From: Bacteroidota bacterium
GTDB lineage: Bacteria; Bacteroidota; Bacteroidia; Flavobacteriales; Flavobacteriaceae
NCBI GenBank assembly: GCA_024279425.1
Contig: JAJRRO010000018.1
Span: 81,198 to 145,197, forward strand
DNA length: 64,000 bases
Direction of reading: 5' to 3'
A model generated the notes under the pieces. It was not told the origin of the DNA. It did no database searches and was given only the letters and a program-made list of their open reading frames with translations. Position numbers and translations under genes: made by a program. Positions 46,807 to 55,326 of the stretch are shown in pieces. Position 1 is the first letter of the stretch. Each line of letters begins with the position of its first letter.

Positions 46807-48054
46807 TTAATTTATAAATCCAGCTCCTACGGTATTGTTCGATTGGGTATCGATCAAAATAAACGACCCATTGGTTCTGTGATTCTTGAACGGATCAAAG
46901 AATATTGGTTTGTTCAACTTAAATGTGACTTTGGCAATGTCATTCATTCCTAAAGAACTTGCTTGATCATCAATACCCGAATAGTCTGGGTAGATTTTAT
47001 GATGAATCCTATCTACTTTGGCTAAAACCTTGTTCACGCCATGTTGCACAACATACTTATTTCCCGGTTGAAGGTTTTGGGAATCCATCCATGAAATAGT
47101 AGCGGTAAACTGCTTGTCTATTGTTGGCAAATCCCCAACTTTTACCAGCATGTCTCCCCTACTTACATTGATTTCATCCTCCAAGGTTATTGTTACGGAT
47201 GATCGTCTAGAAGCGGTTTGGTGTTTTTTATCGTAAAAATAAATCTCCTTTATCTTGGATTTGGTCTGTGATGGCAAGGCAACAACCTCATCGCCCACAC
47301 TCAATTCACCCCCGTACACTTTACCAGCAAACCCTCTAAAGTCATGAAACTCATCTGTTTTAGGACGTATAACATATTGTACGGGGAATCTTGGCGTACC
47401 CGTATTATAAATATCCTTTCTATCTAAAAGTTCCAAATGCTCTAACAAGGTCTGACCCTTAAACCAAGGCATATTTTCCGATGAATTCACAACGTTATCC
47501 CCTTTTAAAGCACTTACGGGTATAAACGTAATATTTTGTTCCTTATAATCCCTTTTGCTCATTAATTCTTCAAAATCAGCTTTTATTCCGCTGTATATTT
47601 CCTCAGAATAATCAACCAAGTCCATTTTATTTACGGCAACGATTACATCTTTGATTCGCAACAAATTGTTGATGAAAAAATGGCGGTTGGTCTGCTCGAT
47701 TACTCCCTTGCGTGCATCGATCAAAATAATTGCTGCCTGAGAGGTAGACGCACCCGTCACCATATTTCGAGTATATTCAACATGCCCTGGTGTATCCGCA
47801 ATGATGTAACTTTTAGAGGCGGTGGAAAAGTAGATATGTGCTACATCTATGGTAATCCCTTGCTCTCTTTCAGCCACCAATCCGTCAGTTGCTAAAGAGA
47901 AATCCAAGTAATCATATCCTTTTTGCTTACTGGTTTTTTCAATAGCTTCCAATTTATCTGTGGTAAGTGATTTGGTATCATATAAAATTCTACCTATCAG
48001 GGTACTTTTACCGTCATCTACACTCCCCGCTGTTGCTATTTTTAATACTTCCAT
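46807..48054 (-). CDS. cysN: Sulfate adenylyltransferase subunit 1 (GTPase)
   Basis: GTP-hydrolysing partner of CysD in ATP sulfurylase. EF-Tu-like: GSVDDGKSTLIGR (G1), GITIDVAH, DTPGHVEYTRNM (G3), NKMDL (G4), then two beta-barrel domains. 415 aa, with no fused APS kinase at the C-terminus. Follows cysD after about 70 bases. Confidence 0.95.
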   Translation of the reverse strand: MEVLKIATAGSVDDGKSTLIGRILYDTKSLTTDKLEAIEKTSKQKGYDYLDFSLATDGLVAEREQGITIDVAHIYFSTASKSYIIADTPGHVEYTRNMVTGASTSQAAIILIDARKGVIEQTNRHFFINNLLRIKDVIVAVNKMDLVDYSEEIYSGIKADFEELMSKRDYKEQNITFIPVSALKGDNVVNSSENMPWFKGQTLLEHLELLDRKDIYNTGTPRFPVQYVIRPKTDEFHDFRGFAGKVYGGELSVGDEVVALPSQTKSKIKEIYFYDKKHQTASRRSSVTITLEDEINVSRGDMLVKVGDLPTIDKQFTATISWMDSQNLQPGNKYVVQHGVNKVLAKVDRIHHKIYPDYSGIDDQASSLGMNDIAKVTFKLNKPIFFDPFKNHRTNGSFILIDTQSNNTVGAGFIN

Positions 48055-48125
48055 AATTTATTCTAGATTCTCTTCTTAAAAGAGGGATTTGATTTGTTTT
48101 TATAAGTGTTCTCTATGGATTCTTA

Positions 48126-49025
48126 TTAAAAGTATCCTTGTTGCTTTCTTTTTTCCATAGCCGCCTCTGAACGTTTGTCGTCGATACGTGCTCCCCTTTC
48201 AGAAATTGTGGAATCCCGTATTTCCTGAACTACGCTGGCAATATCGACAGCTTCGGAAAACACGGCTGCCGTACAGCTCATGTCCCCCACTGTTCTAAAC
48301 CGCACCATTTTTTCCAATACCTCTTCATGGTCTTCTTGATATACATAATCTGAATGTGACCAAATCAATCCATCCCTTAGGAATATCTTTCTTTTGTGTG
48401 CGAAATAAATGGATGGGATTTCAATGTCCTCTTTTTCAATGTAAGACCACACATCCAATTCCGTCCAATTAGAGATTGGAAAAACCCGCACATTCTGTCC
48501 TAATTCTATTTGACCATTCAGCATATCGAACAATTCTGGTCTTTGGTTTTTTTCATCCCATTGCCCAAAATCATCCCGTACTGAAAAAACACGTTCTTTG
48601 GCTCTGGCCTTTTCTTCATCACGTCTGGCACCACCGATGCAGGCATCAAATTTAAATTCTTCTATGGCATCCAGAAGCGTAGTGGTTTGCAATCCATTTC
48701 GACTGGAGTACCTTCCTGTTTCCTCTTTAACCTTTCCTTGATCAATTGTTTCCTGAACGTTCCTCACTATTAATTCAAGTCCAAGCTCTTCGACCAATTT
48801 ATCCCTAAACTCAACAGTCTCCTGGAAATTATGGCCGGTATCGATATGCATTAATGGGAAAGGAATCTTTGCTGGATAAAAGGCCTTTTGGGCCAACCTT
48901 ACCAAGGTTATGGAATCTTTTCCTCCCGAAAACAACAAAACTGGCTTTTCAAATTGGGCGGCCACCTCTCTCATAATATAAATGGCCTCATTTTCCAATG
49001 CGTTTATATGCGATGTATCTTTCAT
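48126..49025 (-). CDS. cysD: Sulfate adenylyltransferase subunit 2
   Basis: Catalytic subunit of ATP sulfurylase, forming APS from sulfate and ATP. PP-loop LFSGGKDSITLVRL, HIDTGHNFQET, CIGGARRDEEKARAKER and a C-terminal RTVGDMSCTAAV. 299 aa is typical. Sits between cysH and cysN on one strand. Confidence 0.96.
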   Translation of the reverse strand: MKDTSHINALENEAIYIMREVAAQFEKPVLLFSGGKDSITLVRLAQKAFYPAKIPFPLMHIDTGHNFQETVEFRDKLVEELGLELIVRNVQETIDQGKVKEETGRYSSRNGLQTTTLLDAIEEFKFDACIGGARRDEEKARAKERVFSVRDDFGQWDEKNQRPELFDMLNGQIELGQNVRVFPISNWTELDVWSYIEKEDIEIPSIYFAHKRKIFLRDGLIWSHSDYVYQEDHEEVLEKMVRFRTVGDMSCTAAVFSEAVDIASVVQEIRDSTISERGARIDDKRSEAAMEKRKQQGYF

Positions 49026-49040
49026 CTATTTAATTCAATT

Positions 49041-49664
49041 TTAAGTATGTAATCCACATTCCCTATTTTCGAGAACTTTGGTTGGATCAAAATATTTATG
49101 TTCGTTTGGCAAGTTTCTTTCTTCTAGGTACATATCCAATTGCCCATCACTCCAATGATAAAACGGACTCACCTTTAAAACCCCATCTTTGCTCAAGCTT
49201 AAAATATCAAGGGTGTCCCTTAAAGCTGTTTGACCTTGTCGTAAGTTGGTAAACCATACATCTGGCTTGATTTCGGCCATAGCCCTTCTAAAAGGCTCTA
49301 ACTTTACTTGCTCTGTAAATTCATCGTGTTTCGGGTCATCAATTCCAGGAATGCCCATAACAACATCCCTATATGATGTTGTTTGTCTTGGAACATATAG
49401 CTTGATATTGAGCCCAAGTGTTGTAGTTAATTCCTCGGCATGCCTATAGGTATTAAGCGTATTGTATCCTGTATCGCACCATACCACCGGGATGGACTTT
49501 CTCACTTCTGTAACGGCATTGAGTATAGCAACTTCATAAGGTCTAAAATTGGTGGTGACAACGGGGTTTTTACCATGTTTCATGGCCCATGAAATAATTT
49601 CTTCAGGGGGTATACCCTTGAACTGTATATTAAGTTTTTTGATTTGTTCTTCTGTAAGATCCAT
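49041..49664 (-). CDS. cysH: Phosphoadenylyl-sulfate reductase (CysH family)
   Basis: 207 aa. PP-loop-like VVTTNFRPYE, WCDTGYN, and the catalytic tail ENRECGLHT (ECGLH). The two Cys pairs that hold the 4Fe-4S cluster in APS reductases are absent, so the enzyme should use PAPS. Yet no APS kinase (cysC) is found in the window, so it must lie elsewhere or substrate use differs. First cys gene of the set; starts 35 bases after the DUF2061 gene. Confidence 0.92.
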   Translation of the reverse strand: MDLTEEQIKKLNIQFKGIPPEEIISWAMKHGKNPVVTTNFRPYEVAILNAVTEVRKSIPVVWCDTGYNTLNTYRHAEELTTTLGLNIKLYVPRQTTSYRDVVMGIPGIDDPKHDEFTEQVKLEPFRRAMAEIKPDVWFTNLRQGQTALRDTLDILSLSKDGVLKVSPFYHWSDGQLDMYLEERNLPNEHKYFDPTKVLENRECGLHT

Positions 49665-49699
49665 TTGCCAATTATTATATTAGTGTAGTGCTCCTAAAA

Positions 49700-49984
49700 T
49701 TACTTTCCCCAATTAACCGTGTTCCAAATTCTTTCATGAAAGAAATACAATACCATTTTTGTTAAAAAGTCTATTGAGGCGATGGATGCAGCTAATGCCA
49801 TTTCTCCTGTTAGGAGATAGGAAATCACAAGTGTATCAACCGTACCCACCACTCTCCAACTCAATGCCTTTGCTATACTTCGGATAGGTCTTTCTGACTT
49901 CTTATCGGTCTTATAATCGGTCTTTTCGGCTTTCTTGTTTAAAATCAATTGGTCTGCAATCATTGTGATAAAATTTAAATCCAT
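49700..49984 (-). CDS. DUF2061 membrane protein
   Basis: 94 aa with two hydrophobic helices (RVVGTVDTLVISYLLTG, then ASIASIDFLTKMVLYFF) and the ending HERIWNTVNWGK, the signature of the DUF2061 family. These small membrane proteins commonly sit with sulfate-assimilation genes; a role in sulfate or thiol transport has been suggested but not shown. First gene of the cysH-D-N transcript. Confidence 0.88.
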   Translation of the reverse strand: MDLNFITMIADQLILNKKAEKTDYKTDKKSERPIRSIAKALSWRVVGTVDTLVISYLLTGEMALAASIASIDFLTKMVLYFFHERIWNTVNWGK

Positions 49985-50010
49985 TACCCTATCGACTTAA
50001 TAGAGTTTAC
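49985..50010. promoter_or_regulatory. Candidate sulfur operator 1
   Basis: Plus-strand TTACCCTATCGACTTAATAG then AGTTTA, abutting the DUF2061 ATG. It aligns without gaps to operators 2 and 3, with 15 of 26 positions identical in all three. It lies just downstream of the candidate -7 box, where a bound repressor would block transcription. Confidence 0.5.
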
Positions 50011-50017
50011 AAAAATA
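50010..50017 (-). promoter_or_regulatory. Candidate -7 box of the DUF2061-cysHDN transcript
   Basis: Minus-strand TATTTTTG, a TAnnTTTG match, 25 bases before the DUF2061 ATG. No convincing -33 TTTG. Confidence 0.45.
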
Positions 50018-50063
50018 GTATTAAAATCAGGAAGTACGCGTTAAAAAAAGGCTAATATTTAAT

Positions 50064-50089
50064 TTACCCTATAGATTTAGTGGATTTTT
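50064..50089. promoter_or_regulatory. Candidate sulfur operator 2
   Basis: Plus-strand TTACCCTATAGATTTAGTGG then ATTTTT, about 50 bases upstream of the proposed -7 box; shares the CCTAT-x-GA...GA-x-TTT pattern with operators 1 and 3. Confidence 0.5.
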
Positions 50090-50214
50090 AATAAAGTCAT
50101 TAACCTTTTGAGGAATAATCAATGTATTTCAAGGATATTGTTAGAATTGCATACAACATCATACCCAATGGGTCTAATCGCCAAGAAGAGCAAAGAACTT
50201 GGAAACCGCTTTAT

Positions 50215-50625
50215 TTAGCTAATTAGGTCTTTCAATGTATTGTTACGATACACCTCCAAGGCGCTATCCCTAACCTGAAGCATTAATTTATGAACCGAAC
50301 AGGCCCCTTCATCAGGACAATCATCGCATTTTTCATAAAAATTCAGACTCACACAGGGTACCATGGCTATTGGTCCCTCAAGAATGCGCATTACATCGGT
50401 CATTAAAACCTCACTAGGCTTTTTTATTAAATAGTAACCGCCGCCCTTTCCTTTTTTTGAGCCCAAAAGTCCTGTCTTACGCAAAGATAACAGTATACTT
50501 TCCAAAAACTTTTGGGAGATATTCTCATGTTTCGCAATCTCTGCAATCTGTACGGGCTGTCTATCTTTTTTAGATGCCAAATAAGCTAGTGCCTTTAAAC
50601 CGTATTTTGTCTTTTTGGAAAGCAT
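50215..50625 (-). CDS. Rrf2-family transcriptional regulator
   Basis: 136 aa. N-terminal winged helix (KYGLKALAYLASKKDRQPVQIAEIAKHENIS, shown in part as its start and end) and a C-terminal cysteine set: PCVSLNFYEKCDDCPDEGAC followed by SVH. The last CxxxxxC-xx-H matches IscR cluster ligands. Rrf2 proteins with such a set sense Fe-S or cysteine status. Placed between metZ and the sulfate genes, it is the best candidate to bind the 26-bp sulfur motif. Confidence 0.9.
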   Translation of the reverse strand: MLSKKTKYGLKALAYLASKKDRQPVQIAEIAKHENISQKFLESILLSLRKTGLLGSKKGKGGGYYLIKKPSEVLMTDVMRILEGPIAMVPCVSLNFYEKCDDCPDEGACSVHKLMLQVRDSALEVYRNNTLKDLIS

Positions 50626-50673
50626 TCAACGAAGATATGAAAATTTAACATTTAGCCCCGTTCATTTTCGGGT

Positions 50674-50708
50674 AGACCTTCCAGGTTTTGAAAACATGAC
50701 GGGTCTTT
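50674..50708. repeat. Degenerate copy of the AGACCTGTCAGGTTT palindrome
   Basis: AGACCTTCCAGGTTTTGAAA then ACATGACGGGTCTTT: a decayed version of the perfect hairpin at 55282-55314, in the 85-base gap between metZ and the Rrf2 gene. Confidence 0.6.
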
Positions 50709-50710
50709 CA

Positions 50711-51880
50711 TTATTCAAGGGCTTGTTCAATATCCCCAATAATATCGTCAATATGTTCCAATCCTACTGACACCCGGACCGAGCCATCTGTAATCCCCAC
50801 CGATAGTCTTTCCTCAACAGACAATTTGCTATGCGTGGTTGACGCCGGATGTGTAACGATACTCCTGGAATCCCCAAGATTTGCCGATAGAGACAATAAC
50901 TTAATTGAATCGAAGAATTTACGTCCTTCCTCTAAACCTCCTTTTACTTCAAAAGCCACTACACAACCCCCGGCCTTCATTTGTCTTTTGGCAATTTCAT
51001 ATTTTGGATGCGATTTTAGGAAGGGATATTTTACCCAATTTATTTTCGCGTGCTTTTCCAAGAATTCGGCCAACTTCAGTGCATTTTCACAATGCCGATC
51101 AACCCGTACCGCCAAGGTTTCCAGACTTTTGGACAATACCCATGCATTGAACGGTGAAAGTGCCGGACCCGTAATTCTGGAAAAACGGTATATTTTATCA
51201 ACCAACTCCTTACTCCCCACGGTGATTCCTGCCAAAACCCTACCCTGACCATCCATTAACTTAGTGCCCGAATGAATAACCAAGTCAGCCCCAAATTTAA
51301 TTGGTTGTTGTAAATAAGGTGAGGCAAAACAATTATCTATAATAAAGATTAAATTATGCTTTTTGGCAATTCTTCCCAATTCTTCCAAATCCAAAATATC
51401 CACTCCGGGGTTTGTTGGTGACTCTGCGTAAATGACCTTGGTCTCTGGAGTAATCAGCTCATCTATTGTATCTAGTTCATCAATCTTAAAAAAGCTATGG
51501 GTAATATTCCACTTTGGGAAAAAGTTCGTAAGCAAACTATGGGTAGCTCCGAATACACTTCTTGCCGAAAGAATATGGTCACCACTGTTCAACAAGGCCG
51601 CAAATGTTGAAAAGACGGCTGCCATACCTGAGGCAAAAGCAAATCCGTCCTCTGCACCTTCCATTTTACACACTTTATCAATAAACTCAGAAGAATTAGG
51701 GTTTGAATAACGCGAGTAAATATCCCTATCCTTTTCCTCGGCAAAGGAAGCTCTCATATCCTCGGCATCATCAAAAACAAAACTTGAAGTCAAATACAAA
51801 GGGCTTGAATGCTCCAAATATTGCGAACGTTCTAACTGCGTACGTATCGCTTCGGTTTCAAATTGGTGCTTTTTGTCCAT
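50711..51880 (-). CDS. metZ: Trans-sulfuration enzyme, O-succinylhomoserine sulfhydrylase type
   Basis: 389-aa PLP enzyme of the Cys/Met metabolism family. The PLP Lys is in HSGTKLMDGQGR; YSRYSNPN near the start and SLGGDSRS-like NLGDSRSIVTHPASTTH near the end are family marks. Closer in appearance to MetZ than to cystathionine synthase or lyase. Directly follows the MetX-ThrA fusion with one base between. MetY in the same cluster uses the same type of substrate, so the two may differ in sulfur donor. Confidence 0.88.
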   Translation of the reverse strand: MDKKHQFETEAIRTQLERSQYLEHSSPLYLTSSFVFDDAEDMRASFAEEKDRDIYSRYSNPNSSEFIDKVCKMEGAEDGFAFASGMAAVFSTFAALLNSGDHILSARSVFGATHSLLTNFFPKWNITHSFFKIDELDTIDELITPETKVIYAESPTNPGVDILDLEELGRIAKKHNLIFIIDNCFASPYLQQPIKFGADLVIHSGTKLMDGQGRVLAGITVGSKELVDKIYRFSRITGPALSPFNAWVLSKSLETLAVRVDRHCENALKLAEFLEKHAKINWVKYPFLKSHPKYEIAKRQMKAGGCVVAFEVKGGLEEGRKFFDSIKLLSLSANLGDSRSIVTHPASTTHSKLSVEERLSVGITDGSVRVSVGLEHIDDIIGDIEQALE

Positions 51881-51881
51881 A

Positions 51882-54800
51882 TCAACTTTTTTCCGCTATT
51901 CGTAAAATATCCCCAAAAACTCCTCTGGCTGTTACTGCTGCCCCAGCTCCTGCTCCCTGTATGACCAATGGATGCTCTCCATAAGATTCAGTATATATTT
52001 CAATAATTGAATCTGATCCCTTAACCTGCCCCAAAGCACTTTCTTTTGGAACAGAGATCAATTGCACATCCAGTTTTCCTTTTTCCTTACGCAAATCACC
52101 ATGTAAATCGCCTACATACCGTAAAACATGATTCGGTTTTTGATTCTTTTTCAGAATATTGAACTTGTCATTGAGCACATCCAAGTTATTCATAAAATCA
52201 TCAACCGAACCTTTTTGCAGTAATTCCGGAATCAGGTTTTGAATCTTGATATCGGAAAATTCGTTGCTCAAATCCAACTCTCTTGCAAGAATCAATAATT
52301 TTCGACCTACGTCATTACCTGACAAATCCTCTCTGGGGTCGGGCTCAGTATACCCTTTTTTCATTGCATCTTTGAGTATAGTCGTGAATGGGGCGCTTAC
52401 CTCTGAAAATGTATTGAAAATATAACTTAAAGACCCTGAAAATACGCCTTTGATACGCGTAATATTTTCACCAGAGAGATGAAGCAGCTTAATGGTGTCG
52501 ATTAATGGTAGACCGGCCCCAACATTCGTTTCATACAAATATTGTTTTTGATTTTTGGCCAGCTCTTCTCTCAACAATTGATAATAATCGAATCCTAGGG
52601 TATTTGCGATTTTATTGGATGAAACCAGATCATACCCGTTCTCGACAAACTCAAAGTAATGGGCAACAAAATCTTCACTTGCGGTATTATCCACAGCTAT
52701 CAAATTTTCTAAATGATGTTTCTTTGCGAAGTCAAAAATATCAACCATATTATAGGCAATCCCTTTGTCTTTTATAGCGGTCTTCCAATTTCTTGGGATC
52801 CCCTTTTGATTAAACAAAACTTTTCGGGAATTCGCAACAGCGAAAACGTTAAGATCTATGCCTTTTCTTTTTTCAATGGTCTTACTCGATTTCAAAATTT
52901 GGTCAACCAATGTCCCGCCAACATTACCATGTCCTAAAATGACTATGTTCACTTTTTTACTTATTCCGAATATTTGCCCGTGCATTACATTCAATGCCTT
53001 GTGCAAATCTCCCTTTTTCACCACCAAACTTACATTCTTTCCAGAAACCGTATTGTTAAACAATAAAGGTACTATTTGATTTTTGATCAATGCATTATAT
53101 GGTTTGTGAAATGTACTTAAATCCTGACCTACGATCGAAATAACCGAAACATCACTCACCACCGTAATTCTATTGATATCTTTGGATTGAAAGTCATTGG
53201 TAAATTCACCCTGTAATGCAATTTTAGCTCTTTGCGAGTTATTGGCATTAACCACTAAACCTATTCCCCGTTCTGAGGAGCCTTGGGAAATTATGCTCAC
53301 ACTAATATTGTTTTCGCCAAGTGATCTAAAAATACGCGCATCAATCCCGACCTTGCCAAGAAGGCCTCGCCCTTCTAAATTTATCAGTGCGACATCCTCA
53401 ATTACCGATAAGGATCTTATTCCTTCCTTACTGGTTTTGGCACTTATGAGTGTTCCTTCATTATCCTTGTTAAAGGTATTGAGGATTCTTAATGGTATAT
53501 TCTTTTCAATCAAGGGAATTATGGTCTTAGCATGCAAAATTGTTGCTCCAAAATTTGCTAATTCATTGGCTTCACCATAAGACAGCTCTGAAATTCGTTT
53601 TGCCTCGGCAACATAATCAGGGTTAGCCGTGAAAATTCCATCTACATGGGTATAATTTTGCAACTCTTGAGCATCTAAGTAATTGGCCAACATTGCCGCC
53701 GAATAATTGCTGCCATTCCTGCCCAAGGTTGTAGTTTCATTATCTAGTGTAGATGCAATGAATCCAGTTACAACAGGAACGGAATCATTTCCTAATTGGG
53801 CGAATTCCCGAAGTACATTTTCTTTTGAAACCGATTCAATAACATGTGCATCCCCAAAGGTATTATCTGTCTTGATTAATTTTCTGGAATCCATCAAGAC
53901 AGCATTAACTCCTTTCCCTATTAACAGTTTGGTTATCAACTTTGCGGAAATCAATTCTCCATAGGCCAAAACCTGATCTCTTATTTTTGGGCTATAATCA
54001 CCAAGTAGCGACACTCCTTCAAACAATTTGAATAAGGCCTCATACTCAGGAGATAGATTTACGTTTTTATAGGTATATGTTTGGTAGGCTTCAAAAGCTT
54101 CAAAATCCTTGATATATTCTTCACCATTTGCCGCTTTTTCCAAAATAGCCTCAAGCTGATCCGTAGCTTTCTCTCGAGCGGACAACACCACTGCAATATT
54201 TTCACCTTGCCCTACTTTTTCGGTTATAACATCCAAGACCCTTTCCAGACCTTCTCCGTTACCTAGTGATTTGCCTCCAAATTTCAGAATCTTGATACGT
54301 TCTGCTTTTCCGTTTTTGTTGAAAACCCCATTTAGGAGCTTTTGCATTTGATCAAATTCAATTAAAAATGCATCATGTCCATGCAGCGATTGAACTTCGC
54401 CATAGGTAACATTGCTTTTCGCCTGCGCCAATTGCCTAAAGGTTTCCTTATTTTCTTTGGCCGTAAAAAAGAGATCCGAATCTACACCAACAATATGAAT
54501 ATTAGTATGGCTATTCTGGAGGTTTATAAAAGCCTCCTCACCATTTCTCGTAACATCTATCGTCTTCAATAACTGGTTCATTAGTTTGTATGCCGACAAT
54601 TGAAAACGATCTTTTAACTTTTCGCCATGGTGCATCAACCAGCTTTCTACATTGAAAACCTGAAGTTCTTCATTGGTACTTCTTTTAAAACGTTCTTTGA
54701 AGGATTCCGGAGTTCGGTAACATAGCATGGCATGCATGCGGGCATCATGCACTGGTTCCTTTGAATTCGTCAAGAATTGCTCTTGAATTTGACAATTGGC

Positions 54801-55268
54801 AATTAGCCAGTCCGTCGATTTCCAATCAGAGGCCACAGGAATCAAGTGAGTGACCAATTTTGGGTTTAACGCAGCCATTTCCCAAGCGATTCCCCCACCA
54901 AGGGAACCTCCTATCATGGCAAAAAGTTTTTCAATTTTCAATTCTTTAAGCCCTAATAAGAAAATCTGGGCGATATCCCCCGCCACAAAATCCTTATAAT
55001 TCTCAATTACAAAGCCATCAAAGCCGTTCCCGGGAATATTGAAGGCCATAATTGTGTATTTAGAGGTGTCAATACATTTGCCCTCTCCTATTAGGGCAGA
55101 CCACCAACCATCGGCTCCCGTAACATTTGAATTTCCGGTCAAGGCATGATTCACCAAAACAATTGGTGCTTCATTTAGCGGTTTCCCAAATAGCTGATAG
55201 GAAAGGGAAATATCTTGGGAAACACCACTTAAGGTGGTATATTTTTTTATTTCTAATTGATGTAACAT
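51882..55268 (-). CDS. Homoserine O-acetyltransferase-like / aspartokinase / homoserine dehydrogenase fusion (MetX-ThrA)
   Basis: 1128 aa, three enzymes in one chain. Residues 1 to about 325: alpha/beta hydrolase acyltransferase (NHALTGNSNVTG, nucleophile GGSLGGGIAWE, acid in VGVDSDLFF, His in HGHDAFL). About 328-600: aspartokinase (ILKFGGKSLGNGEG, TTLGRNGSNYSAAML). About 600-770: ACT region. About 775-1128: homoserine dehydrogenase (ILGHGNVGGTLVDQ, and YTEPDPREDLSGNDVGRK near the end). The fusion carries aspartate to O-acylhomoserine apart from the aspartate-semialdehyde dehydrogenase step. The frame is continuous, so it is not an artefact of a missed stop. Confidence 0.92.
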   Translation of the reverse strand: MLHQLEIKKYTTLSGVSQDISLSYQLFGKPLNEAPIVLVNHALTGNSNVTGADGWWSALIGEGKCIDTSKYTIMAFNIPGNGFDGFVIENYKDFVAGDIAQIFLLGLKELKIEKLFAMIGGSLGGGIAWEMAALNPKLVTHLIPVASDWKSTDWLIANCQIQEQFLTNSKEPVHDARMHAMLCYRTPESFKERFKRSTNEELQVFNVESWLMHHGEKLKDRFQLSAYKLMNQLLKTIDVTRNGEEAFINLQNSHTNIHIVGVDSDLFFTAKENKETFRQLAQAKSNVTYGEVQSLHGHDAFLIEFDQMQKLLNGVFNKNGKAERIKILKFGGKSLGNGEGLERVLDVITEKVGQGENIAVVLSAREKATDQLEAILEKAANGEEYIKDFEAFEAYQTYTYKNVNLSPEYEALFKLFEGVSLLGDYSPKIRDQVLAYGELISAKLITKLLIGKGVNAVLMDSRKLIKTDNTFGDAHVIESVSKENVLREFAQLGNDSVPVVTGFIASTLDNETTTLGRNGSNYSAAMLANYLDAQELQNYTHVDGIFTANPDYVAEAKRISELSYGEANELANFGATILHAKTIIPLIEKNIPLRILNTFNKDNEGTLISAKTSKEGIRSLSVIEDVALINLEGRGLLGKVGIDARIFRSLGENNISVSIISQGSSERGIGLVVNANNSQRAKIALQGEFTNDFQSKDINRITVVSDVSVISIVGQDLSTFHKPYNALIKNQIVPLLFNNTVSGKNVSLVVKKGDLHKALNVMHGQIFGISKKVNIVILGHGNVGGTLVDQILKSSKTIEKRKGIDLNVFAVANSRKVLFNQKGIPRNWKTAIKDKGIAYNMVDIFDFAKKHHLENLIAVDNTASEDFVAHYFEFVENGYDLVSSNKIANTLGFDYYQLLREELAKNQKQYLYETNVGAGLPLIDTIKLLHLSGENITRIKGVFSGSLSYIFNTFSEVSAPFTTILKDAMKKGYTEPDPREDLSGNDVGRKLLILARELDLSNEFSDIKIQNLIPELLQKGSVDDFMNNLDVLNDKFNILKKNQKPNHVLRYVGDLHGDLRKEKGKLDVQLISVPKESALGQVKGSDSIIEIYTESYGEHPLVIQGAGAGAAVTARGVFGDILRIAEKS

Positions 55269-55281
55269 GATCTAAGCTTTT

Positions 55282-55314
55282 AGACCTGTCAGGTTTGTGA
55301 AACCTGACAGGTCT
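55282..55314. repeat. Perfect 15-bp-stem hairpin between metY and metX-thrA
   Basis: Arms AGACCTGTCAGGTTT and AAACCTGACAGGTCT with loop GTG. Followed by TTTCAATATTTTTTTAT on the plus strand and by no U-run on the minus strand, so for the minus-strand operon it would be a stability or polarity element rather than a terminator. A degenerate copy is at 50674. Confidence 0.75.
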
Positions 55315-55326
55315 TTCAATATTTTT

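Noticed and set aside
49180..49215. LSLSKDG in CysH as another repeat insertion
   Set aside because: DNA does not match the CCCTTCGACTGCGCTCAGGG repeat, and a similar segment is expected in CysH of relatives.
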